Of a stretch of 64,000 nt of DNA, positions 24,734 through 34,030 are shown piece after piece. Source of the stretch: Bacillus sp. CECT 9360 (GTDB taxonomy: Bacteria > Bacillota > Bacilli > Bacillales > DSM-1321). Every line of letters begins with the position of its first letter. Position 1 is the first letter of the stretch. A model generated the notes under the pieces. That model was not told the origin of the DNA. It worked only from the letters and a program-made list of their open reading frames with translations, and ran no database searches. The DNA lies in the NCBI RefSeq assembly GCF_918741275.1, contig NZ_CAKKNA010000007.1, positions 62,001 through 126,000 of the forward strand. Reading direction: 5' to 3'. The position numbers and the translations under genes are program-made.

Positions 24734-26311
24734 ATGGATAATACATTACGTGATGAGGTTCAGTCTCGAAGAACTTTCGCGATTATCTCTCACCCGGATG
24801 CCGGGAAAACGACCTTGACGGAGAAGCTGCTATTATTTGGGGGAGCGATCCGTGATGCTGGTACGGTGAAGGCAAGAAAAACAGGGAAATATGCGACAAG
24901 TGACTGGATGGAAATCGAAAAGCAACGGGGAATTTCAGTAACATCCTCTGTTATGCAATTTGATTACAGTGGATTTCGGGTCAATATTCTGGATACACCG
25001 GGTCACCAGGATTTCAGTGAAGACACGTACCGAACGCTGATGGCGGTCGATAGCGCGGTAATGATTGTCGATGCCGCTAAGGGGATTGAGGATCAGACGA
25101 TTAAATTATTTAAGGTTTGTCGAATGAGGGGCATTCCAATTTTTACGTTTATTAATAAAATGGACCGACAGGGTAAATCACCGTTGGAATTGCTTGCAGA
25201 GCTCGAAGAAGTTCTTGGCATCGAGTCTTATCCGATGAACTGGCCGATCGGAATGGGGAAAGATTTTGTCGGGATCTATGACCGTTTCAATAACAGAATT
25301 GAGCAGTTCAAGAGTGATGGAGGGAATCGTTTTCTGCCGCTTGATGAAGAAGGAGAACTGGCTGGTTCGCATGAGTTAAAGGATTCCCAGCTTTATGAAC
25401 AAACACTTGAGGAAATCATGCTGTTATCTGAAGCAGGCAATCAATTTTCCGAAGAAAGAATTGCGAAAGGGGAACTAAGCCCGGTCTTTTTTGGAAGTGC
25501 TTTGACTACATTTGGAGTGCAAACTTTTCTTGATGCATATTTGAAGTTTGCACCAGCCCCACAGCCCCGCGAGGCGACGACCGGTGAAGTAAATCCTGTC
25601 GGTGGAGATTTTTCCGGATTTATTTTCAAAATACAGGCTAATATGAACCCTAAACACCGGGATCGGATCGCTTTCTTACGTATTTGCTCCGGCAAATTTG
25701 AACGGGGAATGAGTGTTTTTCTGAGCAGAACCGGAAAGCCCATCAATCTTTCGTCATCCACCGGGTTTCTCGCGGATGATCGTAATACGGTCAACGAAGC
25801 GGTGAGCGGGGATATTATCGGACTTTATGATACGGGGAACTATCAGATTGGCGATACGATCACGACAAGTAAAGATATGTACCAGTTTGAACGCCTGCCA
25901 CAGTTTACTCCGGAGTTATTTGTCCGGGTCACTGCGAAAAATGTGATGAAGCAAAAGCATTTTCATAAAGGGATCCATCAGCTTGTTCAGGAAGGGGCCA
26001 TCCAGCTGTTTAAAACAGTAAGAATGGAAGAATACCTTCTTGGTGCTGTCGGACAGCTCCAATTTGAAGTGTTTGAGTACCGCATGAAGAATGAATACAA
26101 TGTAGAAGTGGTCATGGAACGGGTCGGAAGCAAGATCACACGCTGGGCCGAGGATGAGAAGATCGATGAAAATCTTCACAGCTCAAGAAGCATCCTCGTT
26201 AAAGACCGTTATGACAAATACGCTTTTCTTTTTGAAAATGAATTTGCCTTGCGCTGGTTCAATGATAAAAACCCGGATATAAAATTGTATAATCCAATGG
26301 ACCTAAGATAA
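24734..26311 (+). CDS. prfC: Peptide chain release factor 3
   Basis: A 525-residue translational GTPase that recycles RF1/RF2 and takes part in post-peptidyl-transfer quality control. G motifs are intact: [13 protein letters not shown] (G1), RGISVTSS (G2), DTPGHQDF (G3), NKMDR (G4). Length matches RF3. The ATG at 24734 has AAAGGTGGG about 10 nt upstream. A terminator follows. RF3 is not universal in Bacillus; as I recall B. subtilis lacks it. Confidence 0.95.
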   Translation: MDNTLRDEVQSRRTFAIISHPDAGKTTLTEKLLLFGGAIRDAGTVKARKTGKYATSDWMEIEKQRGISVTSSVMQFDYSGFRVNILDTPGHQDFSEDTYRTLMAVDSAVMIVDAAKGIEDQTIKLFKVCRMRGIPIFTFINKMDRQGKSPLELLAELEEVLGIESYPMNWPIGMGKDFVGIYDRFNNRIEQFKSDGGNRFLPLDEEGELAGSHELKDSQLYEQTLEEIMLLSEAGNQFSEERIAKGELSPVFFGSALTTFGVQTFLDAYLKFAPAPQPREATTGEVNPVGGDFSGFIFKIQANMNPKHRDRIAFLRICSGKFERGMSVFLSRTGKPINLSSSTGFLADDRNTVNEAVSGDIIGLYDTGNYQIGDTITTSKDMYQFERLPQFTPELFVRVTAKNVMKQKHFHKGIHQLVQEGAIQLFKTVRMEEYLLGAVGQLQFEVFEYRMKNEYNVEVVMERVGSKITRWAEDEKIDENLHSSRSILVKDRYDKYAFLFENEFALRWFNDKNPDIKLYNPMDLR

Positions 26312-26314
26312 TCG

Positions 26315-26353
26315 AAAAAGACTCGTGCCTTAAGCTGGCACGTGTCTTTTTTT
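26315..26353 (+). terminator. Terminator of prfC
   Basis: AAAAGACTCGTGCC and GGCACGTGTCTTTT form a stem with a TTAAGCT loop and trailing T. Confidence 0.88.
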
Positions 26354-26477
26354 AATGCCACGAGGGTCCCACTGTCCCTAATATTTTACCTGTTATGCAT
26401 AGGGATTATGTTATATAATGGAAAGATAAAGAGTCATTTGGGGAAAGTAGGTAAAAGTTATTCTGAATTCATTTATT

Positions 26478-27077
26478 ATGATCATTTCTTATGCACTTGG
26501 GAGTGTGAATGGCGCTTATTATGTAACCAGATTTATGGCCGGGAAAGATATTCGTCTTCTTGGAAGTGGAAATGCAGGTGCGCGAAATGCTGGTAGGCAG
26601 GTTGGAAAAAAGGGTTTTGTTTTGACGTTGATCATTGATATTAGCAAAACCATGCTTGCACTTTTGATAGCGAACTTTCTTACGGATGGCGATGATATGG
26701 CGCTCATCTTAGGCTCAGCAGCGGTTTTGCTTGGCCACCTGTATCCTGTTCAGCTCCGCTTTCGCGGCGGGAAAGGGGTAGTCGTTTTTTTGTCAGCCAC
26801 CCTATTTCTAGTGCCGGAAGCGATACTCGTTACTGGAATAATAATGGGAGTCGGTTATCTGTTGTTTCGTAAATTTACTGTTCTAGGGCTCGTCGCTTTA
26901 TCGACTATCCCTATTTCTTCATATTTCTTCACTAAGAATTGGGTTTATATAATCGGCTTGCTATTATTGCTTATAGGAGTCATCCTTTCACACACAAAGA
27001 AGGGAACCTCGGGGTCCCCCCCATCTTCAACTACGCAAAGGAGCGATACAGATGGAATCATTAGATCTTATTTATAA
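26478..27077 (+). CDS. PlsY-family glycerol-3-phosphate acyltransferase paralogue
   Basis: A 199-residue membrane protein of the PlsY (acyl-phosphate:glycerol-3-phosphate acyltransferase) family. All three conserved loops are seen: LGSVNGAYYV, LLGSGNAGARNAGR and FRGGKGVVVFL with GHLYP before it. Several hydrophobic helices span the chain. Loop 2 reads GARN where PlsY usually has GATN. The C-terminal tail is longer and polar and overlaps the next gene by 26 nt. Its ribosome site is weak, so the exact start is uncertain. As the first gene of a three-gene envelope operon it may be a specialised acyltransferase rather than the essential PlsY. Confidence 0.8.
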   Translation: MIISYALGSVNGAYYVTRFMAGKDIRLLGSGNAGARNAGRQVGKKGFVLTLIIDISKTMLALLIANFLTDGDDMALILGSAAVLLGHLYPVQLRFRGGKGVVVFLSATLFLVPEAILVTGIIMGVGYLLFRKFTVLGLVALSTIPISSYFFTKNWVYIIGLLLLLIGVILSHTKKGTSGSPPSSTTQRSDTDGIIRSYL

Positions 27078-28662
27078 AATAGCATCAGAACGTGATGAGT
27101 TTGAACAGATCCACAAATTGAATTATCAAACCTTTGTCGAGGAAATACAACAGCATAACCGAAACGAGCAGTCCAGTCTGGTTGACCGTTTCGATCATGA
27201 AAATACATATATTATCGCAAAGAAACAAGATGAAGTCGTCGGCATGATATCCGTGCGGGCAAAGCGTCCGTTCTCCCTAGACGAGAAAATAAACAACCTT
27301 GATGATTTTCTTCCTGATGGAGCCGTTCCATGCGAAGTCAGGCTTCTTTCCGTTAAAAAAGAATTCAGAAAAAGCTATGTCTTTTATAAACTGGTCGAGC
27401 TATTGGTATCCTACTGCCTTGAGCAGAAATACAATATGGCAGTTATTTCAGGTGTTGATAGACAAATTAAACTATATAAAAGAATCGGGTTCCAGCCATT
27501 TGGTAGTTTGATAGGACAAGGAGATGCAAAGTTTCAACCGATGTTTTTGACTAAAGAACAATTTGAAAATTCCACGAAGGCTTTTAAGCGGATGATGAAT
27601 CGAAAGGCATCAGTCGCGAAGCAGCTGAATTTCCTACCGGGTCCAGTTCCTGTTCATGAAGAAGTCGAAAGGGCTTTTGCGAGTCAGCCTATCTCTCACC
27701 GTTCGCTGATTTTTCTTGAAGAAATGAAAGAGGTTCAGAGTAAGCTTTGCCACTATGTGAATGCTAACTTTGCTCAAGTGATTGTCGGCACAGGCACGCT
27801 CGCGAATGAATTCATTGCAGCACAACTGACGAGAATACATGGAAAAGGACTGGTGCTTTCGAATGGGGAGTTCGGCAATCGGCTCATCAATCATGCGCGG
27901 CGATCCCAGCTCGATTACCATACGCTCGAAAAGGAGTGGGGTGAGCCGGTAACGGTGGATGAAATCGAAAACTATCTCCGAAATCATCGCGAAATAAAAT
28001 GGCTTTGGACTGTCCATTGCGAAACGTCGACAGGTTATTTATACGATTTGGCAGGAATACTGGACGTCTGTAAAAAGTATGGCGTGGAGCTTTGTCTTGA
28101 TGCATGCAGTTCGGTTGGAGTAATCCCGGTTGATTTAAAAGAAGTTTATATTGCGGCGACAGTGAGCGGAAAGGGTTTAAAATCATATCCTGGATTGGCG
28201 GTTGTGTTTCATAGGGATGAAATCACACCTGATCAATCGCTGCCGCGCTACATCGATCTCGGTTTATACTTTGTTAATGGTAGCGTGCCTTTTACTCATT
28301 CTTCCAATCTTGTTAAAGCGCTCAATGAGGCCCTCAACTGGCACCATGCGATTATTCTCCCTTCATCAGAAAGAATAAGGGAATACTTTAAGGAACAGGG
28401 GCTGGATGTTATGGGTGATCATACGTATTCACCAGGCGTGGTTACGATTTGCCTTCCGCCGGATATTTCCTCCAGGGAGATTGGTGACAGGATGAAGCAG
28501 AAAAATATTCTTTTAAGCTATGAAAGTGATTATTTGTTGCAAAGAAACTGGATTCAGGCTGCTTTTATGGGCGTTCAGGATATGGAATCGCTGCCATATC
28601 TCGCTGCAGTGATAAAACAAGAAGCCAACGGGATTATGAAAGAATGGCCGGCCGCTCTATGA
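27052..28662 (+). CDS. GNAT domain fused to class V aminotransferase
   Basis: A 536-residue two-domain protein. Residues 1-185 look like an N-acetyl/acyltransferase (DEVVGMISVRAKRPF, CEVRLLSVKKEFRKS, YKRIGFQPFG). Residues 195-536 are a PLP-dependent class V aminotransferase (LNFLPGPVPVHEEV, CETSTGYLYD, CLDACSSVGV, and probable PLP lysine in VSGKGLKSYPG), close in style to 2-aminoethylphosphonate or serine/alanine-glyoxylate transaminases. AAAGGAG precedes the ATG. It overlaps the PlsY-like gene upstream and the LtaS-like gene downstream, so the three are translationally coupled. The substrate is unknown; a small amino alcohol or amino-phosphonate for surface polymers is a reasonable guess. 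Confidence 0.82.
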   Translation: MESLDLIYKIASERDEFEQIHKLNYQTFVEEIQQHNRNEQSSLVDRFDHENTYIIAKKQDEVVGMISVRAKRPFSLDEKINNLDDFLPDGAVPCEVRLLSVKKEFRKSYVFYKLVELLVSYCLEQKYNMAVISGVDRQIKLYKRIGFQPFGSLIGQGDAKFQPMFLTKEQFENSTKAFKRMMNRKASVAKQLNFLPGPVPVHEEVERAFASQPISHRSLIFLEEMKEVQSKLCHYVNANFAQVIVGTGTLANEFIAAQLTRIHGKGLVLSNGEFGNRLINHARRSQLDYHTLEKEWGEPVTVDEIENYLRNHREIKWLWTVHCETSTGYLYDLAGILDVCKKYGVELCLDACSSVGVIPVDLKEVYIAATVSGKGLKSYPGLAVVFHRDEITPDQSLPRYIDLGLYFVNGSVPFTHSSNLVKALNEALNWHHAIILPSSERIREYFKEQGLDVMGDHTYSPGVVTICLPPDISSREIGDRMKQKNILLSYESDYLLQRNWIQAAFMGVQDMESLPYLAAVIKQEANGIMKEWPAAL

Positions 28663-30503
28663 ATAGCAGGAAAGGAATAAAAAGAAGTTCATATACCCTT
28701 TTACTTTTTTGCCTGCTCACGCTGTGGCTGAAAACGGTTATGGTTTCTTTTATTGGCTTTGAATTGCCGGTACATGGTGTAATGGACATTTTGCTTATCC
28801 TTGTTAATCCGATTGGATCTTTGATATTCCTGCTTGGATGTAGTTTTTTCTTTCGCCGCAAGCTGAATCGCAGAGTATTGATCACGATCATGGTTTTGGT
28901 CACCGGACTTCTTTATGCTGATTTATTATATTATCGCTTTTATATCGATTTTGTAACGGTATCCATTCTTTTTCAATTTAAAAATGTGGGAGGTATCGGA
29001 CCGAGTACATTTGAATTGATGAAAGGCTGGGACCTGCTCCTGTTTGCCGATATTTTCGTCGCCTGGTGGCTTAGTCGATCAGGGGATAGTGACGTGTTAC
29101 CTATTCCTTCAAAAACGAAGCAGCGATGGATTATTGCGGGAGCTGCAATGATCTTACTAACGGCTGGGCTTGGTCTAAGTTCATTCTCACATGCATCCTA
29201 TAATCGCAGCGAGATGGTCAAAACAATCGGCCCGTACAATTATCATCTCTATGATATCGCAATCGGATTCCGTTCGCCGATTGACCGGGCCTTTGCGGAC
29301 AAATCGGATGCTTCTACTATGAAAGAATATCTGTCAGGGAAGGAAAAGGAAAAGTCTGATTTATTCGGGGTTGCTAAGGGTAAGAACCTCGTATTGATCA
29401 GCATGGAATCAACGCAGGATTTTGTTATTAATCAAAAAGTAAATGGGGAAGAAATCACGCCATTTTTAAATAAGCTGGTTAAGGAGAGCTATTACTTTAA
29501 TCAGATTTACGACCAAACGGCGCAGGGCAAAACGTCCGATTCGGAGTTCATGATCGATACCGGACTTTATCCGCTGTCTGGCGGTTCTGTTTTTGTCCGC
29601 AGACCCGAAAATACATTCCAAAGCCTTCCTAAAATCCTGAAGGAAAACGGGAATTATTATGCCGCTTCCTTTCACGGAAACGATCCATCGTTTTGGAACA
29701 GGGAGCAAATGTATGCCGCGCTTGGTTATGACCGTTTTTTCTCAAAACCGGATTATCACGTAACAGACGATAATTCAGTCAATTACGGCATTAAGGACAT
29801 TCCGTTTTTTGAACAATCGATTGAGCATCTCGAAGACCTTCCCGAGCCTTATTACGCAAAGCTGATTACCTTGACGAATCATTTTCCGTTCTTGTTGAAT
29901 GAAGAAGACCAAATGATTGCGGCTGCAAATACGGACCAGGGGGTTGTGAACCGATATGTGACGACCGTACGCTATCAGGATGAAGCGATTAAAAGCCTTT
30001 TCAGCGGGTTGAAAGCGAAAGGAATGTATGAAGATACCGTGTTTGTTCTCTACGGGGACCACTATGGCATTTCAGAGAAATATGAAGCAGCATTAACTGA
30101 AATGCTTGGTGATGAACCTAATGAAGTCAATCATACGAAATACAGGCAAGTACCACTCATCATTCATATTCCTGGGCAGTCCGGCAAAACCATCGATACC
30201 ATAGGCGGGGAAATCGATATCCGGGAAACCTTGCTCTCTTTATTGGGAATTGAGACCGGGGAATTTATGTCATTCGGGCATGATTTGTTTACAAGAAACA
30301 CCGAACATCCCGTCATTTTCAGGGATGGAAGTTTTGTCAGCGACCAGGCAATCTATAAGGACAATAGTTGTTTTGATAAAAAAGCGGGCGAGCAAGCAAG
30401 CCTCAAGGACTGTGAGAAGCATCAGGAATCAGTAAGGAATGAGCTTGGTTTATCGGATGAAATTATTTATGGCGATTTATTGAGATTCATGGATATTCAC
30501 TAA
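28659..30503 (+). CDS. LtaS-family membrane phosphotransferase
   Basis: A 614-residue protein. About five N-terminal transmembrane helices (to about residue 180) precede an extracellular sulfatase-fold domain. The nucleophile threonine lies in AQGKTSDSEF (about 291); ISMESTQ, SFHGNDPSFWNR and LYGDHYG supply other metal ligands. This is the architecture of lipoteichoic-acid synthases and primases (LtaS, YfnI, YqgS, YvgJ), which transfer glycerol-phosphate from phosphatidylglycerol. The ATG at 28659 overlaps the previous stop as ATGA. The operon context suggests a specialised polymer or anchor modification. Confidence 0.88.
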   Translation: MNSRKGIKRSSYTLLLFCLLTLWLKTVMVSFIGFELPVHGVMDILLILVNPIGSLIFLLGCSFFFRRKLNRRVLITIMVLVTGLLYADLLYYRFYIDFVTVSILFQFKNVGGIGPSTFELMKGWDLLLFADIFVAWWLSRSGDSDVLPIPSKTKQRWIIAGAAMILLTAGLGLSSFSHASYNRSEMVKTIGPYNYHLYDIAIGFRSPIDRAFADKSDASTMKEYLSGKEKEKSDLFGVAKGKNLVLISMESTQDFVINQKVNGEEITPFLNKLVKESYYFNQIYDQTAQGKTSDSEFMIDTGLYPLSGGSVFVRRPENTFQSLPKILKENGNYYAASFHGNDPSFWNREQMYAALGYDRFFSKPDYHVTDDNSVNYGIKDIPFFEQSIEHLEDLPEPYYAKLITLTNHFPFLLNEEDQMIAAANTDQGVVNRYVTTVRYQDEAIKSLFSGLKAKGMYEDTVFVLYGDHYGISEKYEAALTEMLGDEPNEVNHTKYRQVPLIIHIPGQSGKTIDTIGGEIDIRETLLSLLGIETGEFMSFGHDLFTRNTEHPVIFRDGSFVSDQAIYKDNSCFDKKAGEQASLKDCEKHQESVRNELGLSDEIIYGDLLRFMDIH

Positions 30504-30656
30504 CTTTTCTTTCAACATATACGTATAAAGAGGTTTCCCCGAGCAAAAAAAGAACGTAATGCAAAGAGGACATTTTTATAAAAATTACACTCCCCGTATC
30601 TTTTCAAACCATTGAAACGTTTGAAAGATAGAGAGGTGATAAAGGAGTGAGCAACA

Positions 30657-31358
30657 ATGAGCGAAAAGCTTGGTGAGTGGATAGGAATTAACCGGAAAAC
30701 AGAGGAAAACAGCATTGTGGAGTTGTATCCGTCCTTGCAGAAATACTGCCGATTTCTTTCGCAAAATAAATGGGATGGTGACGATATCGCCCAGGAAGCG
30801 ATCCTGAAGGCTATCAGTCATTATAGGAAGGATGTCAGTCCGGCGCTGTTAAATAAAATCGCCTATAACCATTGGATTGATACGCTTCGCAAACGAAATA
30901 ATGAATTGCTTGAAGACATGCCCGAATTGGCACAAACGGGGCAAGAAGACAAAGTAAATGCTGTAATGGAAGCGATTGAGCTTTTAAGAAACCATTTTAC
31001 CCCGAAGCAAGCGGTTATTTACACCTTAAAAGAAGCGTTTCAGTACCGTGCAAATGAAATTGCGGATATTCTGGAAACAACGGAAATGGCGGTAAAGTCT
31101 GCGTTACACCGGGCAAAAACTAGACTGGAAAATAAAAAGCTGAAGGAAGAAACGCGTACCCTGGAGGCGTACTGGGATGAAGAAACAGACATACAGCTTT
31201 CGTCACTCATCTACGAAGCTTTGAAATATCAGGACCCTGAAATCCTGATCCAGGCCATCCCGTCGATTAAATCCTTAAAAGCTGATAAAACCACTCCTAT
31301 GCTCATTCGTTCTTTTGCCAAAAATGCTCCTTCAAACGCCCTCTGTATGGCTGCATAG
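30657..31358 (+). CDS. ECF-like RNA polymerase sigma factor
   Basis: A 233-residue sigma-70-family protein with region 2 (DDIAQEAILKAISHY, HWIDTLRKRN) and region 4 (LRNHFTPKQAVIYTLKEAF, EIADILETTEMAVKSALHRA). A C-terminal extension of about 70 residues after region 4 is not typical of short ECF factors and may be regulatory. No anti-sigma factor gene is adjacent. A ClpP paralogue follows 30 nt downstream. AAAGGAGTGAG precedes the ATG. Confidence 0.85.
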   Translation: MSEKLGEWIGINRKTEENSIVELYPSLQKYCRFLSQNKWDGDDIAQEAILKAISHYRKDVSPALLNKIAYNHWIDTLRKRNNELLEDMPELAQTGQEDKVNAVMEAIELLRNHFTPKQAVIYTLKEAFQYRANEIADILETTEMAVKSALHRAKTRLENKKLKEETRTLEAYWDEETDIQLSSLIYEALKYQDPEILIQAIPSIKSLKADKTTPMLIRSFAKNAPSNALCMAA

Positions 31359-31388
31359 CCAAGAAGTACAGACAGGGAGGAATATTTT

Positions 31389-31970
31389 ATGAGTGCAATA
31401 CCTTATGTAATCGAACAATCAAGCCGCGGTGAACGGTCTTATGATATTTATTCCCGTTTATTAAAAGACCGGATCATCATGATTGGCGATGAAATCAATG
31501 ATGCCCTTGCGAACAGTATCGTTGCCCAGCTTTTATTTCTGGAAGCAGATAATCCGGAAAAAGACATTTCACTTTATATCAATAGTCCGGGCGGGTCGAC
31601 TTCAGCCGGATTCGCGATTTTTGATACGATGCAATATATTAAGCCGGATATTAGAACCATCTGTACAGGAATGGCCGCTTCTTTCGGGGCGATGCTGCTA
31701 ATCGCCGGCACCAAGGGAAAACGCAATGCCCTTCCGAATAGCGAAATCATGATCCACCAGCCGCTTGGGGGAGCAAGAGGTCAGGCTACGGAAATCGAGA
31801 TTTCCGCGCGAAGAATCCTGAAGCTGAGGGAACATATTAATTCAATTATTTCCGAACGGACCGGCCAGCCAGTGGAAAAAGTAGCCAGGGATACGGACAG
31901 GGATTATTTCATGAGTGCGGAAGAAGCGAAGGAATACGGGATCGTCGACGAGATCATCCTGCCTAAATGA
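31389..31970 (+). CDS. ClpP-family protease subunit, paralogue
   Basis: A 193-residue serine peptidase of the ClpP family, forming a barrel with AAA+ unfoldases. The catalytic Ser is in GMAASFGAM (about 97), His in IMIHQPLGG (about 122) and Asp in [10 protein letters not shown]. The usual AASMGAF is AASFGAM here, so it is probably a second ClpP rather than the housekeeping one. It is 30 nt downstream of a sigma factor and probably co-transcribed. AGGGAGG precedes the ATG. Confidence 0.88.
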   Translation: MSAIPYVIEQSSRGERSYDIYSRLLKDRIIMIGDEINDALANSIVAQLLFLEADNPEKDISLYINSPGGSTSAGFAIFDTMQYIKPDIRTICTGMAASFGAMLLIAGTKGKRNALPNSEIMIHQPLGGARGQATEIEISARRILKLREHINSIISERTGQPVEKVARDTDRDYFMSAEEAKEYGIVDEIILPK

Positions 31971-31990
31971 CCGAAAGAAATAGAGGCGAT

Positions 31991-32025
31991 AAACAGGTGC
32001 TGCAAACGCGGCTCCTGTTTTTTTC
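31991..32025 (+). terminator. Terminator
   Basis: AAACAGG(TGC) and (GCT)CCTGTTT form a stem followed by T-rich sequence after the ClpP paralogue. Confidence 0.75.
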
Positions 32026-32124
32026 TTTAAATATGCTAGTGAAGGAAAACTTTGGCTGGTGCTACACCTGATACTTGATGTAAAGTCTTATAAAAATGGA
32101 AAGTTTTTTAGGGAAAGGATATAC

Positions 32125-32505
32125 ATGGTAAAGGGATGTAATTTATGTGGGATTCATTTCAAGCTTTATGAACAAGGATGCTTTTACATTGAGGATAAGC
32201 ACCGAATGAATATCCGGGAGTGTTTTCCTGGTGGATTTCAAAAAGATACAGGCTTCTTTATACCTTATGATTCCAAACCCATGCTTTCCGAGGTGATCGC
32301 TACCTTGATTTCATTACCTGATGTGGAATTGCTTCAATGCACGTTAATAAAAAAGATGGAGAAGCCGTTATTCGTCTATCCCTTCAAAGAAATTGCGGAA
32401 AGGATTGAAAAGAACGAGATCGTACAAATCATACAATCGACTGACTTCAACGGATATTTCCAGCCGATTGTGTCGCTTAAGGTCAGAAAAGAGGCTATCG
32501 CTTGA
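32125..32505 (+). pseudogene. Truncated EAL-type protein (probable remnant)
   Basis: A 126-residue ORF from an ATG with AAAGGA upstream. The start carries a CxxC motif (GCNLCGIHF), as in a group of Bacillus EAL proteins. Its last residues, GYFQPIVSLKVRKEAIA, resemble the opening strand of an EAL c-di-GMP phosphodiesterase, after which about 200 residues should follow. Instead it stops. Another frame continues from this point (GYRLKSILVDAVNKARKLPL... to about 32620), which suggests a frameshift, deletion or both. It could still be a short real gene; the EAL link is an inference from a few residues. Confidence 0.4.
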
Positions 32506-32605
32506 AGTCCATTCTTGTCGATGCGGTAAATAAAGCGAGAAAACTTCCTCTTGTGGCTGAAAATGGAATTCTCATTACTGATGAGATATTATTAAAAAAA
32601 TATTT

Positions 32606-32641
32606 TAAAAAAAGCAGTCGGAAAACTCCGCCTGCTTTTTT
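32606..32641. terminator. Bidirectional terminator
   Basis: AAAAAGCAG and CTGCTTTTT pair around CGGAAAACTCCGC-like sequence between the EAL remnant and the convergent FtsW-type gene. Confidence 0.8.
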
Positions 32642-33818
32642 ACATACTTTTATCAGCTTGCTGCACTACTTCCTTTTGTTCCAATAAGTTCATCCGCATG
32701 ATCACATTTTGCATAAGACCGACGGATATCATTAACAGCAGCAACGATGAGCCTCCATAGCTGATGAATGGGAGGGTGATTCCAGTAATCGGAATCAATC
32801 CGGTAACACCGCCAATATTGACGACAACCTGTATCCCAATCATGGAGGATATGCCAATCAACAGCAGGCTGCCGAATGGGTCCTTGCATCGCGCCGATAA
32901 TACAAAGCCTCTTAATACGATGAAGCCAAGGGTCAGCAAAACAAAAAGTACACCGAAAATGCCAAGCTCTTCAGCAATGATGGCGATGATGAAATCTGTA
33001 TGCGCCTCCGGCAGATAGCCGTATTTTTGAACGCTATCACCGAGTCCGACCCCCATTATCCCGCCTGAGCCAATCGCGAGTAATGAGTTTGCCAGATGAT
33101 AGCCCTCGTCATTTTCTTTTTCGAACGGCTCGGTAAGGCCGGTGAATCTCGATAGTCTTTCCTCTGAAATGACTTCGGAAGAATTTCCGGTTATCACTAC
33201 AGCAAAGCCAATGATGCCCGCCACCAATAAAAATATCAATACCAGTTTTACTATACTTTTCAGGTTCATCCCGGAACAAAGAATAATCGTGGCTGCAATG
33301 GCCAGTACGATTAAGGCGCTTCCGTAGTCAGGCTGAAGGATGATCAGGAAACAGATGCCTGCCAGAAAAACAATTGGAGGGATGACCGCTTTATCAAGAT
33401 TATTGATCCTGTCCTGTCTTTTTCCATAAATCGCCGCGAGATAGATGATAATTGCAAGCTTTGAAAATTCCGCAGGCTGCATGCTCCTCGCGCCTAGCTT
33501 GAACCAACTCGTAGCACCTCCGGCAGTGTGTCCGAAAATGTATACGACAAGGAGAAGCATGGCAATGCCTCCCATCATGACCATCAGGAATATTTTATGT
33601 TTATATAATTTATATGGCAGTATCGAGACAAAGAGCATCACGATAAAAGATAATATTAAGGCATTCTTTTGATTTTGAAAAAAGAAATCCATTTCTTTTT
33701 CGTAACGGGCCACTGCTGTAATCATACTTGAACTGTAAACCATGACTAATCCAAATAGGGAGAGCAGCACAACAGCTATGAATATGGGGTAATCATAAGC
33801 TTTAAATATTCTTTTCAA
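32640..33818 (-). CDS. FtsW/RodA/SpoVE-family SEDS glycosyltransferase
   Basis: A 392-residue ten-helix SEDS protein that polymerises lipid II into peptidoglycan. Signature segments are SWFKLGARSMQPAEFSKLA, QPDYGSALIV, SLLAIGSGGIMGVGLGDS, LPEAHTDFIIAIIAEELG and ITLPFISYGGSS. It is closest to the FtsW branch. The TTG at 33818 is chosen because GAGGTG lies 9 nt upstream; a GTG 12 nt further out overlaps that site. No partner penicillin-binding protein is adjacent. Confidence 0.9.
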   Translation of the reverse strand: MKRIFKAYDYPIFIAVVLLSLFGLVMVYSSSMITAVARYEKEMDFFFQNQKNALILSFIVMLFVSILPYKLYKHKIFLMVMMGGIAMLLLVVYIFGHTAGGATSWFKLGARSMQPAEFSKLAIIIYLAAIYGKRQDRINNLDKAVIPPIVFLAGICFLIILQPDYGSALIVLAIAATIILCSGMNLKSIVKLVLIFLLVAGIIGFAVVITGNSSEVISEERLSRFTGLTEPFEKENDEGYHLANSLLAIGSGGIMGVGLGDSVQKYGYLPEAHTDFIIAIIAEELGIFGVLFVLLTLGFIVLRGFVLSARCKDPFGSLLLIGISSMIGIQVVVNIGGVTGLIPITGITLPFISYGGSSLLLLMISVGLMQNVIMRMNLLEQKEVVQQADKSM

Positions 33819-33988
33819 TTGTGCATTCACCTCTTATGTATAAAACATACTTTGAAAGTACTTATTCTTATATAGTAACGGAAAAACCTGCTTAATCATA
33901 ATAAAATTTTTCTCCATTTTTATTTTAAATAACTAACTTTTTCAGAATTTTCTAACTACAATTTGACTAACGAAAGAAGTTTTACTAT

Positions 33989-34014
33989 TATGTACGTAAT
34001 CGTACTAATAATTT
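33989..34014 (+). promoter_or_regulatory. Palindromic operator candidate
   Basis: GTACG-TAAT-CGTAC (33992-34005), flanked by AT-rich near-mirror ATTAT/AATAAT, lies 26 nt before the start of the SDR gene and just upstream of its AGGGGG ribosome site. The symmetry and placement suggest a repressor site, possibly of TetR or MarR type. No regulator gene is adjacent. Confidence 0.45.
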
Positions 34015-34030
34015 TTTAGGGGGAATTATA

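Noticed and set aside
32502-32687. 61-codon ORF after the EAL remnant as an independent gene
   Set aside because: It has no ribosome site and reads through a bidirectional terminator into the antisense of the FtsW-type gene. It is better explained as part of a decayed gene.
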